A stretch of DNA of 64,000 nt. Origin: CAIWHR01 sp963773195. Its GTDB lineage: Bacteria > Pseudomonadota > Gammaproteobacteria > Burkholderiales > Casimicrobiaceae. Within the stretch, counting starts at the first letter, position 1. Every line of letters begins with the position of its first letter. The stretch spans positions 186,001-250,000 of the forward strand of contig CAVZAE010000018.1 of assembly GCA_963773195.1 (NCBI GenBank), in the 5' to 3' direction. Shown piece by piece: positions 17,371-26,712 of this stretch. The notes under the pieces were generated by a model. It was not told the origin of the DNA. It did no database searches and worked only from the letters and a program-made list of their open reading frames with translations. Made by a program: the position numbers and the translations under genes.

Positions 17371-18552
17371 ATGCAGAAGTACCAGATCCTGACGCTGAAC
17401 CAGATCTCGAGCCACGGGTTGCACCGGTTCCCGGCGGCCCGCTACGCGGTGGGCAAGACCGCCATCGCGCCCGACGCGATCCTCGTGCGCTCGCACGATA
17501 TGCGCGAGATGGCGATTCCGGCATCGGTCAAGGCGGTCGGCCGCGCCGGCGCCGGCACGAACAACATCCCCGTTGCCGCTCTTTCGCAGCGCGGTGTCCC
17601 GGTGTTCAACGCGCCTGGCGCGAACGCGAACGCCGTCAAGGAGCTCGTGCTGGCGGCGCTCCTGATCGGAGCGCGCAACCTCGTCCCCGCCCTTGCCTAC
17701 GTGCGCGGGCTCGACGCGACGGCGTCAGACTTCGAACGCCATGTCGAGGACGGCAAGAAGCAGTTTGCCGGCGTCGAGCTGCCGCATCGGACGCTCGGGA
17801 TCGTAGGCCTGGGCGCGATCGGCAGCCTGGTCGCGGACACGGCGATCAAGCTCGGCATGAAGGTGATCGGTTTCGATCCCCACATCACCGTCGACGCCGC
17901 ATGGCGGCTGCCCTCCACGGTGAAGCGGGCGCAGAGCGTCGAGGAGCTCGTGAAGCAGGCGGATTTCGTCACGCTGCACGTGCCGCTCGTCGCGGCGACG
18001 CGCGACCTGATCGACGCGAAACGGATTGCGGCGATGAAGACCGGTGCGGTGCTCCTCAACTTCGCCCGCGACGGGCTCGTCGACGCCGAAGCGCTCGTCA
18101 CCGCGCTGCGCTCGCACAAGCTCAAGGCCTATATCACGGACTTCCCCGGGGCCGCGCTGCTCGCCGAGCCCGGGGTGGTCTCGTTGCCACATCTGGGGGC
18201 CTCGACCGAGGAGGCTGAAGAGAACTGCGCGGTGATGGTCGTCGACCAGCTCCGCGAGTTCCTCGAGCAGGGGACGATCCAGAACGCGGTCAACTTCCCG
18301 AACGTCGACATGTCCCGCGAATCGCCGCACCGGGTCGCGATCGCCAACGCGAACGTGCCGAACATGCTGGGGCAGATCTCGACGACAATGGCGCGGGCCG
18401 GGCTCAACATCCACAACATGGTCAACAAGTCGCGTGGCGAGACGGCGTATACGCTCGTCGATGTCGACAGCCCCGTCGAGGATGCGGTGATCGCAGCACT
18501 CTCGGCGATCGAGGGCGTGCTGGCGGTGCGCGCGATTCCCGCGGAGAGCTGA
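17371..18552 (+). CDS. serA: D-3-phosphoglycerate dehydrogenase
   Basis: Oxidises 3-phosphoglycerate to 3-phosphohydroxypyruvate with NAD, the first step of serine synthesis. The 393-residue protein has the substrate domain, a Rossmann fold with GLGAIG at 146-151, the catalytic region with LNFARDGLVD (Arg) and LPHLGAS (His), and a C-terminal ACT regulatory domain from about residue 320 (RVAIANANVPNMLGQIS). The ACT domain suggests serine feedback control. It begins one base after serC, which supports the assignment over other 2-hydroxyacid dehydrogenases. Confidence 0.94.
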   Translation: MQKYQILTLNQISSHGLHRFPAARYAVGKTAIAPDAILVRSHDMREMAIPASVKAVGRAGAGTNNIPVAALSQRGVPVFNAPGANANAVKELVLAALLIGARNLVPALAYVRGLDATASDFERHVEDGKKQFAGVELPHRTLGIVGLGAIGSLVADTAIKLGMKVIGFDPHITVDAAWRLPSTVKRAQSVEELVKQADFVTLHVPLVAATRDLIDAKRIAAMKTGAVLLNFARDGLVDAEALVTALRSHKLKAYITDFPGAALLAEPGVVSLPHLGASTEEAEENCAVMVVDQLREFLEQGTIQNAVNFPNVDMSRESPHRVAIANANVPNMLGQISTTMARAGLNIHNMVNKSRGETAYTLVDVDSPVEDAVIAALSAIEGVLAVRAIPAES

Positions 18553-18570
18553 GGCGCGAGGCTCTGCCGG

Positions 18571-19212
18571 TCAGACGACGCGCAGGCCCAGCTTCGCCGC
18601 CGCGTAGACCGCTTCGGTGCGGTTGCGTGCTCCTAGCGTGCGCAGCACGGCGGAGAGGTGCGCTTTCACGGTGCTCTCGGAGAGGTCGAGCGTGCGCGCG
18701 ATCAGCTTGTTGGGCTGGCCGCGGATCACGCAGCGCAATACGTCGAGCTGCCGCGGCGAGAGCGTGCGGATGAGGGCCTCGGGTCCGCCCGGCGCCAGCG
18801 CCACCGTCGCGGGACCGTCGTCGCCCGCGAGCGCCGAGACCGGCAGGTAGACGCCCCGCGCGAGGATCAGCCGCAGCGCCTGGATCAGGATCTCGGGCGT
18901 CGACGACTTCGGCACGAACCCCATTGCGCCGTGCTCGATCGTGGCGCGGATCATCCGCGGGTCGTCCTCGCCCGACAGCACGACGACAGGTGACTGCGGA
19001 AACGCCTCGCGGATCGACGCGAGCGCCTCGAGGTGTCCCACGCCCGGCAGGTTGAGGTCCAGGAGCACGAGGTCGTAGGCCGTGTCGCGCCTCGCGGCCG
19101 CTGCATCGACGCTGCCGGCCTCGTCGATCGCGAGCTCCTGGTCGAGACCGCGCAGCAGGAACTTGAGCCCCTCGCGAAAGAGCGCATGGTCGTCGATCAG
19201 GAGCAGGTGCAC
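18571..19212 (-). CDS. NarL/LuxR-type response regulator
   Basis: A 213-residue two-component regulator. The N-terminal receiver has the acidic pair at Asp7-Asp8, the phosphoacceptor Asp52 in LLDLNLPG and the conserved Lys in VPKSS. The C-terminal LuxR-type helix-turn-helix includes LSPRQLDVLRCVIRGQPNKLIARTL split across its recognition helices, ending with STVKAHLSAVLRTLG. The hybrid kinase at 20152 on the opposite strand, about 0.9 kb away, is a likely partner. Target genes are unknown. Confidence 0.92.
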   Translation of the reverse strand: MHLLLIDDHALFREGLKFLLRGLDQELAIDEAGSVDAAAARRDTAYDLVLLDLNLPGVGHLEALASIREAFPQSPVVVLSGEDDPRMIRATIEHGAMGFVPKSSTPEILIQALRLILARGVYLPVSALAGDDGPATVALAPGGPEALIRTLSPRQLDVLRCVIRGQPNKLIARTLDLSESTVKAHLSAVLRTLGARNRTEAVYAAAKLGLRVV

Positions 19213-19409
19213 GAAAGTCGCGAAGGCGGAGGATCCTTCGACCGAGTATAGCCCGCCGCCCTCGCGCGGGTTTCAATCGACCAGTACTTTCGTACTAGTC
19301 GTTCGGCCCCCCCGCGCTGCCCGTCTGCCCAATAGCCGCGGCGGCGCCGCCTTCGCACAATCGGGTCGACGGTCGGGAACGAAGGCCGCCGCAATCCGGG
19401 GACTGAACC

Positions 19410-19628
19410 ATGACGATAAGATCCGAAGACAGGCTACTGCCGGCGAGTGCGATTGCCGCAATGCTGGTCGTAGCGTCACTCATCGTCGGACTCGCTTACT
19501 GGGTCGGCGACTCGATTGCCCCGGACTTCGCAGCGCTTCTGCCGGTGGCGACGCGCGCGGCGGATCCGACCTCTGCGCCCGCGATGCCGGTGCGGGTGCG
19601 GATTCCCGACGATGCTGCGGGCCGATAG
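19410..19628 (+). CDS. Small single-pass membrane protein, hypothetical
   Basis: A 72-residue reading frame with a basic/polar N-terminus, one strong hydrophobic segment at residues 11-32 and an alanine/proline-rich tail. The composition suits a small inner-membrane or secreted protein. No family is recognised. Support is limited to the clean membrane segment and its place in the gap between the response regulator and the kinase genes, so coding status is probable rather than certain. Confidence 0.5.
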   Translation: MTIRSEDRLLPASAIAAMLVVASLIVGLAYWVGDSIAPDFAALLPVATRAADPTSAPAMPVRVRIPDDAAGR

Positions 19629-20151
19629 CGGCCATTCCGCGAAGGAGGAAGACCATGAGTACTCTGCTTCAAGCTGATGGCGTTACCGGTGGCTTGCATG
19701 CTGGTCGCGTGGCTGCGCGCCGCGAGCACGAACGCGGTGGCATCGCTTCTGCACGGCGCGGCCACTGCGCCGGACATCGCACGCCCCACCGTGCCGCGCC
19801 TCGCGCACATCTCGCATCACCCGCCGTCATCGTCCGCGTGGGCGCCTTCGGGCTCGCTGTCGCGGGCGAGGCGCCCGAGGCACACCTTGCGGTTGCGGGC
19901 GAGTTCGCTCTCGCGAGGCGGGTTCGCATGAATATCCGGCGCGCGGACACCGAGGGCGGCTTGGCGGCGAGGAAAGAGGTCATCGACCGTCCCGGATGCC
20001 GTCGTTGCGACGCGGCACGGCACGAGAGTGCGCGAGGTGGCGGCGCGCAGCTCGCGGGCCTGGCAGCGGCCGCCGACGGCCGTTCCCTTCGGCTGGCCGC
20101 TGGTTTATCGTGGGCGCCGGTGGATTCGCGCGATCGGCGCGAGGGGAGCGA
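19629..20151 (+). other. Gap between small ORF and kinase; possible frameshifted small gene at 19655
   Basis: A strong ribosome-binding sequence (GAAGGAGGAAG) precedes an ATG at 19655 encoding MSTLLQ. If one base is dropped near 19673, the frame continues into a hydrophobic stretch (LMALPVACMLVAWLRAAS) running to a stop at 19931, which would make a small membrane or exported protein. The +1 shift matches the error pattern elsewhere in the window, but homology is not recognised. From 19932 to the kinase start I see nothing convincing except the GAGGGGAG ribosome-binding sequence before 20152. Confidence 0.3.
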
Positions 20152-21912
20152 ATGCGATCGCTGACATCGCAGGGAGCGCCTGCGGCCACACTCGAGGAGG
20201 AGCTCCTGCGGGCGCTCGCGCGCCAAACGCGCCGGGTCCCGCTCCCGGTTTTCCTCGCGACGCTGATGATCGCGGCACTCGCGGCGCAGAAAGTGCCGTT
20301 CGGCGCGTGGGCCGGCTGGCTCTTGCTCGTCTTCGTCGTGCTGATCGTGCGCCGTACGTTCCTGTGGCGTTTGCCGCGACTCGCGGCGTATACGGACCGC
20401 GAGAAGCTCAGGATCGCCATCCTCCTCAACGTCACGCAAGGTGTCGTCCACGGCCTTTCGCTCCTGTTCTTTCCGTTCCTGCCCGAGTTCGAGCGGGCGA
20501 TTCAGTCGATGATCCTGGTCGGTCTTTGCGCCGGCGCCGTCGCGACCAACGTGGGCTACATGCCCGTTCTGGCGGGGTACCTCGCACCGACGTTAATCCC
20601 GCTCGCGCTGATGTGGGCCGTGAGCCCCGGCATTCCCGATGCTGGCTGGATCGAGCGCTCGACGGCGGTCCTGATCGCGCTCTTCGGGGCGATCCTGGTC
20701 GCGCTCGGTCGCGACGCGTATCGTCTCTTCCGTGAGTCCTTCGAGATCCGGATGGAGCAGGTCGCGTTAAATGAGCGACTCAAGGTCGCGCTCGTGCGCG
20801 CCGAAGAGGCGAACCGGGCGAAGACACGCTTCCTCGCGGCGGCGAGCCACGATCTCCGGCAGCCGATCCACACACTGTCGCTGTTCGGCGCGGCACTCGC
20901 CATGTGCGATCTCGATTCACGGACGCGCGAGATCTCGCAGAACATCAACCTCGCGCTGCAGGGAATGGCGTCGCAGTTCGACGCGCTGCTCGACATCTCG
21001 AAGCTCGACGCCGGCGTCGTCCACGCGAATCCCGCGCCCTTCGAGGCCAGGCGGCTGATCGAGCGATTGCAGCACGAGTTCGCTCCCGTGGCGCAGGCCA
21101 AGGGCCTCGCGTTGGCGACCACTTGCAACTTCGACGGCGTCGTCGAGACCGATCGGATGCTCCTGGAGCGCATCGTACGCAACCTGCTCGACAACGCGAT
21201 CAAGTACACCGATGCGGGCACGGTCCGCCTCGACGCCGTCGCCGCCGGCAAGGACGTCGTGATCGCCGTCGCCGATACGGGCCGGGGTATTCCGAAGGCC
21301 GAGCACGTGCGGGTGTTCGAAGAGTTCTACCAGCTCGACAATCCGGAGCGCGATCGCGCACGCGGCTTCGGCCTCGGATTGTCGATCGTCAAGCGGCTGT
21401 CCGATCTGCTCGGCATCGAGGTCGAGATGACGTCGGCGCCAGGCCAGGGCACGACCTTCCGCCTGCGCCTTCCCGCGGCAGACGGCGCCGTGGTCAACAG
21501 CGCTCCCGCCGAGGCGCTCGTTGCGCGCCTCGCGGGCGTCCATGTGCTCGTCGTCGATGACGAGGGGCACATCCGCCTCGGAATGAAGACGCTGCTCGAA
21601 GGCCTGGGCTGTCGCGCGACCGTCGTCGAAGGCACATCGCGGGCGGTCGAGGAGGCGAGGGCCGACAGGCCCGACGTGGTGGTCGCCGACTTCCGATTGC
21701 GCGGCGACGATGACGGGATCACTGCGGTGCGCTCGATCCGCGCGCTCTATCCCGAAGTGCCGGCCATCCTGCTCTCGGGCGATACTGCGCCCGACCGGTT
21801 GCGCGAGGCGGAAGAGGCCGGCATCGCGCTCTTGCACAAGCCGGTCGGAGGCGCCGCGCTTGCGCAGGCGATCGCCGATGCGAGCGAGCCCGCGGCGGCG
21901 CCACGCACATGA
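20152..21912 (+). CDS. Hybrid sensor histidine kinase with C-terminal receiver
   Basis: A 586-residue inner-membrane kinase. About six hydrophobic segments fill residues 28-190, followed by a linker helix. The HisKA domain has the phospho-acceptor His233 in AASHDLRQPIH, a variant typical of this hybrid group. The ATPase domain shows the N box (NLLDNAIKYT), DTGRGIP and a GFGLGLSIV motif. A receiver domain occupies residues 460-580 with phosphoacceptor Asp513 in VVADFRLRG. GAGGGGAG precedes the ATG. It probably phosphorylates the LuxR-type regulator at 18571-19212. The stop overlaps the next gene's start (ATGA), linking it to the FAD oxidoreductase. Confidence 0.9.
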   Translation: MRSLTSQGAPAATLEEELLRALARQTRRVPLPVFLATLMIAALAAQKVPFGAWAGWLLLVFVVLIVRRTFLWRLPRLAAYTDREKLRIAILLNVTQGVVHGLSLLFFPFLPEFERAIQSMILVGLCAGAVATNVGYMPVLAGYLAPTLIPLALMWAVSPGIPDAGWIERSTAVLIALFGAILVALGRDAYRLFRESFEIRMEQVALNERLKVALVRAEEANRAKTRFLAAASHDLRQPIHTLSLFGAALAMCDLDSRTREISQNINLALQGMASQFDALLDISKLDAGVVHANPAPFEARRLIERLQHEFAPVAQAKGLALATTCNFDGVVETDRMLLERIVRNLLDNAIKYTDAGTVRLDAVAAGKDVVIAVADTGRGIPKAEHVRVFEEFYQLDNPERDRARGFGLGLSIVKRLSDLLGIEVEMTSAPGQGTTFRLRLPAADGAVVNSAPAEALVARLAGVHVLVVDDEGHIRLGMKTLLEGLGCRATVVEGTSRAVEEARADRPDVVVADFRLRGDDDGITAVRSIRALYPEVPAILLSGDTAPDRLREAEEAGIALLHKPVGGAALAQAIADASEPAAAPRT

Positions 21913-23651
21913 GCGCGGTGCATAAAACGCCGAAGGCGAGTACCGCGGCGCAGACCGCATGGATCTCGCACGGCTTCGAGGAGCTGGTCGCCTCCCGTCC
22001 CCGCGAGCCGGCTGCGGATCACGTCGATTGCGACGTCCTGATCGTCGGCAGCGGCTATGGCGGCGCCATTGCGGCGGCGCGCCTCGCCGGCGCAAAGAAT
22101 GAACGGGGCGAACCCGCGCGCGTCTGGGTGCTCGAGCGCGGCAAGGAATACCTGCCGGGCATGTTCCCGCCGCGGCTCGCCGATCTCGCGGGGCACGTGC
22201 GCTTCTCGACCGAAGGCGAGACCTGCCCGCGCGGCGAGCGAGAGGGACTGTTCGACGTGCGCGTCGGCGCCGATGTCTCCGCTGTCGTCGCGAACGGGTT
22301 GGGCGGTGGCTCGCTCATCAACGCCGGCGTGATGGCGGAGCCCGTCGACGAAGTGTTCCTGCGCCCCGAGTGGCCGGAGGCCATCCGCAAGGAGTCGGGC
22401 GCCGAGCGCACGGAGCGCTTCGAGCTCGTGCGGCGGCTGCTTGGGGCCTCCGTGGCCAAGGGTCGGAACTTCGTCCCGAACACCGTCGGGCTCGATCCGA
22501 ATCGGATCCCGGCCAAGCACAAGGTGCTGAAACGCATGGCGCCGGCCGCCAAGGTATCGCCGCCAACGTTCTTCGAGGCGCCGATCACGGTGGCGCTGAC
22601 TGACAAGCGGGAGAGCTCGGCCGGCGTCGGCCTCGCCAAATGCCTTTTCTGCGGCGATTGCGCGACGGGTTGCAACCATGGCGCGAAGGATTCACTCGAC
22701 GTCAACCTGTTGCGGACGGCGGAGCAGGCGGGTGCAACGATCTACACCGGAGCCACGGTGCTGCGCCTCGAGCGCTGGCGCGTGGGCAACGTGACGCAAC
22801 CGCGCGATGCAATCGACGCCGCGGCGCCCTCCGCCAACGTGGCCGATCCCGGCGTCGACGCGTGGCTCGTCGATGTCGTGCATACCGATGGCGACCTGCG
22901 CGCGCGCCAGCAGGGCGGCCCGTTCCGGCTCGTCGCCCGCAAGGTGATTCTCGCTGCGGGCACGTTCGGCTCGACCGAGATCCTGCTGCGCTCGCACAGC
23001 GACGAGCTCGCGTTCAGCCCGCGTCTCGGACAGCGCTTCTCGTCGAACGGCGACATGATCGCCGTCGTCTACGACCAGCACACGGGCCGGGGGCGGGAGG
23101 AGGTCCTGGTCAACGCGATTGCCGACGAGCGAGTGCCCTCGGACAAGCGCGAGGTCGGGCCTACGATCACCGGCGCGATCGACCTGCGCGGCTCCAAGGG
23201 CGCGCAGCTCGTCATCGAAGAGCTGGCCGTACCGGGGCCGCTCCGGCGCGTCTTCGAAGAGGTCGTCACCACCGGTCATATCCTGCGGCAGCTTGCGGAG
23301 ATCGATCTCCGCGAGCACCACCCTGATGCGCCGACGCAGGACCCGTGTGCCGTCGACGGCAAGGCGATACGCAGTTCGTCGGTGCTCGCCATCATGGGCG
23401 ACGACGGTGCGGGCGGCGCGATCGAGCTCGTCGGCGGTGACGCCGAAGGGGACGGCGACGGCGCGGTCCGCGTGCGCTGGCCGGAGGCGCGCGGTCTTCC
23501 GATCTTCCGGGGTCAAGCAGCAACGACTGCTGCCCGAGATGCCCCCCGACTTGGCCGATGCGATCAACAAGTCGATCGATCCGGCCATCGCCAGCCTGCT
23601 CGAACGCGAGCCCGCGAAGACGCTGCGCAAGGGCCTCGCCGTGATTCTTGA
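21909..23651 (+). CDS. FAD-dependent GMC-type oxidoreductase part of a probable fusion, frameshifted
   Basis: The first about 535 residues are a GMC/cholesterol-oxidase-like flavoprotein. They include the FAD motif VGSGYGG (residues 46-52), NGLGGGSLINAG near residue 130, and a four-cysteine segment CLFCGDCATGCN beginning at residue 245, known from this subgroup. Near 23513 a GGGG run shifts the frame; the residues up to 23651 in this frame are shadow sequence. In the +1 frame the protein runs straight into a PhoD-like phosphatase. The usual C-terminal GMC histidine motif (HPxGGC/M type) is not visible before the join. The gene overlaps the kinase stop by four bases. Confidence 0.82.
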   Translation: MSAVHKTPKASTAAQTAWISHGFEELVASRPREPAADHVDCDVLIVGSGYGGAIAAARLAGAKNERGEPARVWVLERGKEYLPGMFPPRLADLAGHVRFSTEGETCPRGEREGLFDVRVGADVSAVVANGLGGGSLINAGVMAEPVDEVFLRPEWPEAIRKESGAERTERFELVRRLLGASVAKGRNFVPNTVGLDPNRIPAKHKVLKRMAPAAKVSPPTFFEAPITVALTDKRESSAGVGLAKCLFCGDCATGCNHGAKDSLDVNLLRTAEQAGATIYTGATVLRLERWRVGNVTQPRDAIDAAAPSANVADPGVDAWLVDVVHTDGDLRARQQGGPFRLVARKVILAAGTFGSTEILLRSHSDELAFSPRLGQRFSSNGDMIAVVYDQHTGRGREEVLVNAIADERVPSDKREVGPTITGAIDLRGSKGAQLVIEELAVPGPLRRVFEEVVTTGHILRQLAEIDLREHHPDAPTQDPCAVDGKAIRSSSVLAIMGDDGAGGAIELVGGDAEGDGDGAVRVRWPEARGLPIFRGQAATTAARDAPRLGRCDQQVDRSGHRQPARTRAREDAAQGPRRDS

Positions 23652-24819
23652 TCCGGCGCTCGTTCCCTCGCCCTGCGGGCCAGATCGCGGGGACCCGGTT
23701 CCGCTGCCGCCGCCCGAGGCCGAGCTCGTCGTCGCCGTGGCGAGTTGCCAGTATCCGTCGTCGATCTTCGAGGACAAGGTGGCGGGCGCATCGTACGCGC
23801 GCCTTGGAGAGCAGCTATCGGGGCCCTCCGATGCAAGGCCGCAGTGCCTCCTCCTCGTCGGTGACCAGATCTACGTCGACGGCACGGCCGGGCTCTTCGA
23901 CCCGACCTCGCAGTTCGACCGTTACGTTCGCCCCTACGAGATCCTCTACGGGATGAAGTACGTGCGCAACGTGCTGCGTCGCGTCCCGTCATTCATGATG
24001 CTCGACGACCACGAGATCATCGACAACTGGGAGCCGCGCGTCGACGACACCCGGCTCGACCCCGTGATGATCGAGGGCCGCAGCTCGTACATCAAGTTCC
24101 AAAGGCGCCACGGACCGGAGCTGCAGCCCCCCGTCGGCGATTCTCGCCATCCCCTTTGGTATCCGTTTCGGGTCAACGGCTTCCCGTTGTTCATGGCCGA
24201 CACGCGTACCGAGCGTACGTGCCGGACGCCGGATCGCATCGGAAAGGCGGAGATCATGAGCGACGGGCAGTGCGAAGCGATGCTCGACTGGCTCGCGCAG
24301 CAGCCGCACGACGTGCCGAAGATGATCGCCTCGCCGGCAATCCTGCTACCGCGTCATGCGCGCGCCATCCAGCGGGGTCGGGAGGAGAGCGCGGTGCGCT
24401 CCGACAGCTGGGATGGCTACCCTCGGACGCTGGAACGGATCCTCGCGTGGATTGCGTATCACCGGATACCGAACGTCGTGTTCGTCTCCGGCGACGAGCA
24501 CCTCTCGTGCGTCGCACGCGCGGAGCTCGAGACGAAAGGGCATCCGCCCGTGGTCGTGCATTCCGTCCACAGCTCGCCCCTGTACGCGCCGTTTCCGTTT
24601 GCGAACTCCGAGCGCGCGGATCTCGTCGCGAGCGACGATTTCATGTTGGCCTCGGGCAAGTCCGGTCGCGTCTGCTGCCACGTGCAGGCGGAGTTCGGGC
24701 CGCCGGGCGACGGCTACAGCGTGCTGCGCTTCACGCGCGACGAGGGCGGGTGGACGATGCAATGCCGGTTCGATCGGGCGGCCGGGGACTCCGCCACGAT
24801 CACGCGCAAGCTTTACTGA
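23539..24819 (+). CDS. PhoD-like metallophosphatase (probable C-terminal part of GMC fusion)
   Basis: This frame encodes a PhoD/alkaline-phosphatase-D-like domain of about 370 residues preceded by a helical linker. Metal-site motifs are visible: an early VASCQYP segment, LLLVGDQIYVDG, MLDDHEIIDNW and VFVSGDEHLSC. PhoD enzymes hydrolyse phosphate mono- or diesters. The ATG at 23539 is the first plausible independent start, but it lacks a ribosome-binding site and a signal peptide. Sequence between the frameshift and this ATG (GVKQQRLLPE) continues the open frame. A single gene spanning 21909-24819 (970 codons plus one extra base) is therefore the better reading. No Tat or Sec signal is seen, so the product would be cytoplasmic. 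Confidence 0.8.
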   Translation: MPPDLADAINKSIDPAIASLLEREPAKTLRKGLAVILDPALVPSPCGPDRGDPVPLPPPEAELVVAVASCQYPSSIFEDKVAGASYARLGEQLSGPSDARPQCLLLVGDQIYVDGTAGLFDPTSQFDRYVRPYEILYGMKYVRNVLRRVPSFMMLDDHEIIDNWEPRVDDTRLDPVMIEGRSSYIKFQRRHGPELQPPVGDSRHPLWYPFRVNGFPLFMADTRTERTCRTPDRIGKAEIMSDGQCEAMLDWLAQQPHDVPKMIASPAILLPRHARAIQRGREESAVRSDSWDGYPRTLERILAWIAYHRIPNVVFVSGDEHLSCVARAELETKGHPPVVVHSVHSSPLYAPFPFANSERADLVASDDFMLASGKSGRVCCHVQAEFGPPGDGYSVLRFTRDEGGWTMQCRFDRAAGDSATITRKLY

Positions 24820-24826
24820 GCGTGTC

Positions 24827-25480
24827 CTACTCGCCTTTATAGACCACCGCGAACGGCCGCGGCAGCGATGCGAGCTCGGTGACGAGGCGCGCGTGGACGA
24901 AAGGATCGAGGCCGCGGAACGCAATGCGGATTGCTCGGGCGCCGTCGGGCTTGCTGGCCATCCGCCAGTGCGCGCGCCGGGTCGCGGGCCGGGTACGGAC
25001 GACGATTCCGAGCGAGAGCTCGGCCAGATTGGCGTCGCGGCTCATGTAGCTGCCGAACACGGCAATGGCGTCGATCTCGAGCGGGATGCGTGTCCACATC
25101 GCGTTGACGTGGCCGGCGAGCGTGCTGGCTTCGGTGACCAGCGCTCGGGCACGCTCACGCGGGAGCGGGTCGATCACCTTCGCGGAGGCGATCTCGGCGA
25201 GCTGCGGCGTCACCGCGTAGACGCCGGGAAACTCGGGCTGCAGTGCCAGGAGACCCTCGGCGACCAGCTCGTCCAGGAGCGGCTGGCCCTCGGTGGTGTC
25301 GACGCCGAAGTCGTGTTGCAGCTGGCGCGCGGACACCCGCGCCCGGTCGGGGGGCAGGCCGGCGACGCGCGCGACGATGCGGGCGGCGGCCGCCCGCAGC
25401 TTCTGCGGCTCGACGCCGAAGTACTGCCGGTGCTTGAGCAGTACGTGGTAGTCCCGGGACCGCGAGCGATGGTGCGGCAT
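24827..25480 (-). CDS. Hypothetical protein with possible winged helix and nucleotidyltransferase-like segment
   Basis: A 217-residue protein with a basic N-terminus (MPHHRSRSRDYHVLLKHR). A region at residues 30-85 looks like a winged helix (SARQLQHDFGV, PLLDELVAEGLLAL). Near residue 130 a segment AIAVFGSYMSRDANLAELSL loosely recalls the GS-x-ARG-x(n)-SD-x-D motif of minimal nucleotidyltransferases, though the acidic residues are not properly placed. It may combine DNA binding with a degenerate catalytic fold. It converges with the phosphatase gene seven bases away. No firm family assignment. Confidence 0.65.
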   Translation of the reverse strand: MPHHRSRSRDYHVLLKHRQYFGVEPQKLRAAAARIVARVAGLPPDRARVSARQLQHDFGVDTTEGQPLLDELVAEGLLALQPEFPGVYAVTPQLAEIASAKVIDPLPRERARALVTEASTLAGHVNAMWTRIPLEIDAIAVFGSYMSRDANLAELSLGIVVRTRPATRRAHWRMASKPDGARAIRIAFRGLDPFVHARLVTELASLPRPFAVVYKGE

Positions 25481-25539
25481 GGCAGCTATGACAATAGCAT
25501 AAGTACCCCCCGCCTTGGCAAGGGGTGGCGCCGACCCCC

Positions 25540-26202
25540 CTAGCCGGGTAGGGCGCCCAGGATCGCGGCGCTCGCCGACGCGCCGATCCGGCTCGCGCCG
25601 GCGTCGATCATCGCCAGGACGTCGGCCAGGGTGCGGATGCCCCCCGACGCCTTGACGCCCAGCTGCTGGCCGACGGCCGCCCGCAGCAGGCGGACGTCCG
25701 CGGCAGTCGCGCCGCCGCTCGGGTGGAATCCGGTCGACGTCTTGACGAAGGTTGCCCCGGCGTCGCGGGCCAGGCGGCACGCCAGCGACTTCTCGGCGTC
25801 GGCCAGGGTCGTCGTCTCGAGGATCACCTTGACCGGTACGCCGGCTACGGCGCCCACGACGGCCTCGACTTCCGCGGCGACGACGGTGGCGTGGCCGCTC
25901 CGCAGCGCGCCGAAGTTCATCACCATGTCGATCTCCGCGGCGCCGTCGGCGACGGCGAGCTCCGCGGCGCGCGCCTTCACCAGGGCCCGCTCGCAGCCGT
26001 GCGGAAACCCCGCGACCGCGACGACGCGCGCGTCCGCGCCGGCAAGCGCGGCGGCAGCCACGCGCACCCAGCACGGCTGGACGCAATAGAACCCGATCCG
26101 CCAAGCGCGGACCACCTCCGCACCTGCACGAACGTCGGCTTCGGTGGCCTCGGGCTTGAGCACCGAGTGGTCGATGATGCGGGCGAGCGCGTCGCGGTTC
26201 AT
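25540..26202 (-). CDS. deoC: Deoxyribose-phosphate aldolase
   Basis: Cleaves 2-deoxyribose-5-phosphate to acetaldehyde and glyceraldehyde-3-phosphate in deoxynucleoside breakdown. The 220-residue TIM barrel carries the catalytic residues: Asp92 in EIDMVMNFG, Schiff-base Lys154 in FVKTSTGF and Lys184 in GVKASGGIRT. The ATG overlaps the stop of the upstream gene (ATGA). No other deo genes are adjacent; its partners here are a small exported protein and an ABC transporter cassette on the same strand. Confidence 0.95.
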   Translation of the reverse strand: MNRDALARIIDHSVLKPEATEADVRAGAEVVRAWRIGFYCVQPCWVRVAAAALAGADARVVAVAGFPHGCERALVKARAAELAVADGAAEIDMVMNFGALRSGHATVVAAEVEAVVGAVAGVPVKVILETTTLADAEKSLACRLARDAGATFVKTSTGFHPSGGATAADVRLLRAAVGQQLGVKASGGIRTLADVLAMIDAGASRIGASASAAILGALPG

Positions 26203-26712
26203 GGGGCCTTCCGTGCGGCGTCGCCGCGCGCGCGCTCGATGCGCGCCCCGAGCGAGCGGGCGAGCTCGTCGGGACGCGCGATTTCGGGCGTGGTGTCGGG
26301 GACGCCGGCAAAGTAGATGACGAGCGCCGGAGCGGCAGGAGGGCCGCTGCTCCGCGGCCATAGCCGGACCTCGGTGCGGGGATGATCGGCGAATCGCGTG
26401 CGCGGGATCTTCACGTCGAACGGCCCGGCGATTTCCGTCGCGGGGAACAACGTGATCTGGTCCTGCGTGAACGGGTCGCGACCGACGACCTCGATCCACG
26501 CATACGAGGCGACGTCCGGCTCGATGCGCAGCACCACGCGGGTGTCGTCTTCCTTCGGTGCACGCAGCACCGCCCAGGCGAGCGCGATCCCCGGCACCGC
26601 GAATGCGTCGGCCGAGCCGTGAACCTCGCGCGCGGGCTCGACCGCCCACGTCGCGGATCCCCACGCGAGTACGCTTGCCGAGGCCGAGCACGCGCATGAG
26701 CCGCGCCGTCAT
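26199..26712 (-). CDS. Hypothetical exported protein, frameshifted near the N-terminus
   Basis: From about 26675 to 26199 the frame is continuous (ASVLAWGSATWAVEPAREV, then a beta-rich domain with PDVASYAWIEVVG and LVIYFAGVPDTTP). The only good start, ATG at 26712 (MTARLMRVLGL), is in another frame. Removing one G from a GG pair near 26675 joins them into a signal peptide. The span of 514 bases is 171 codons plus one. It overlaps the ABC ATPase gene by four bases upstream and deoC by four downstream, so it is translated within that operon. No family recognised. A shorter GTG start at 26597 would lose the signal. Confidence 0.6.
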
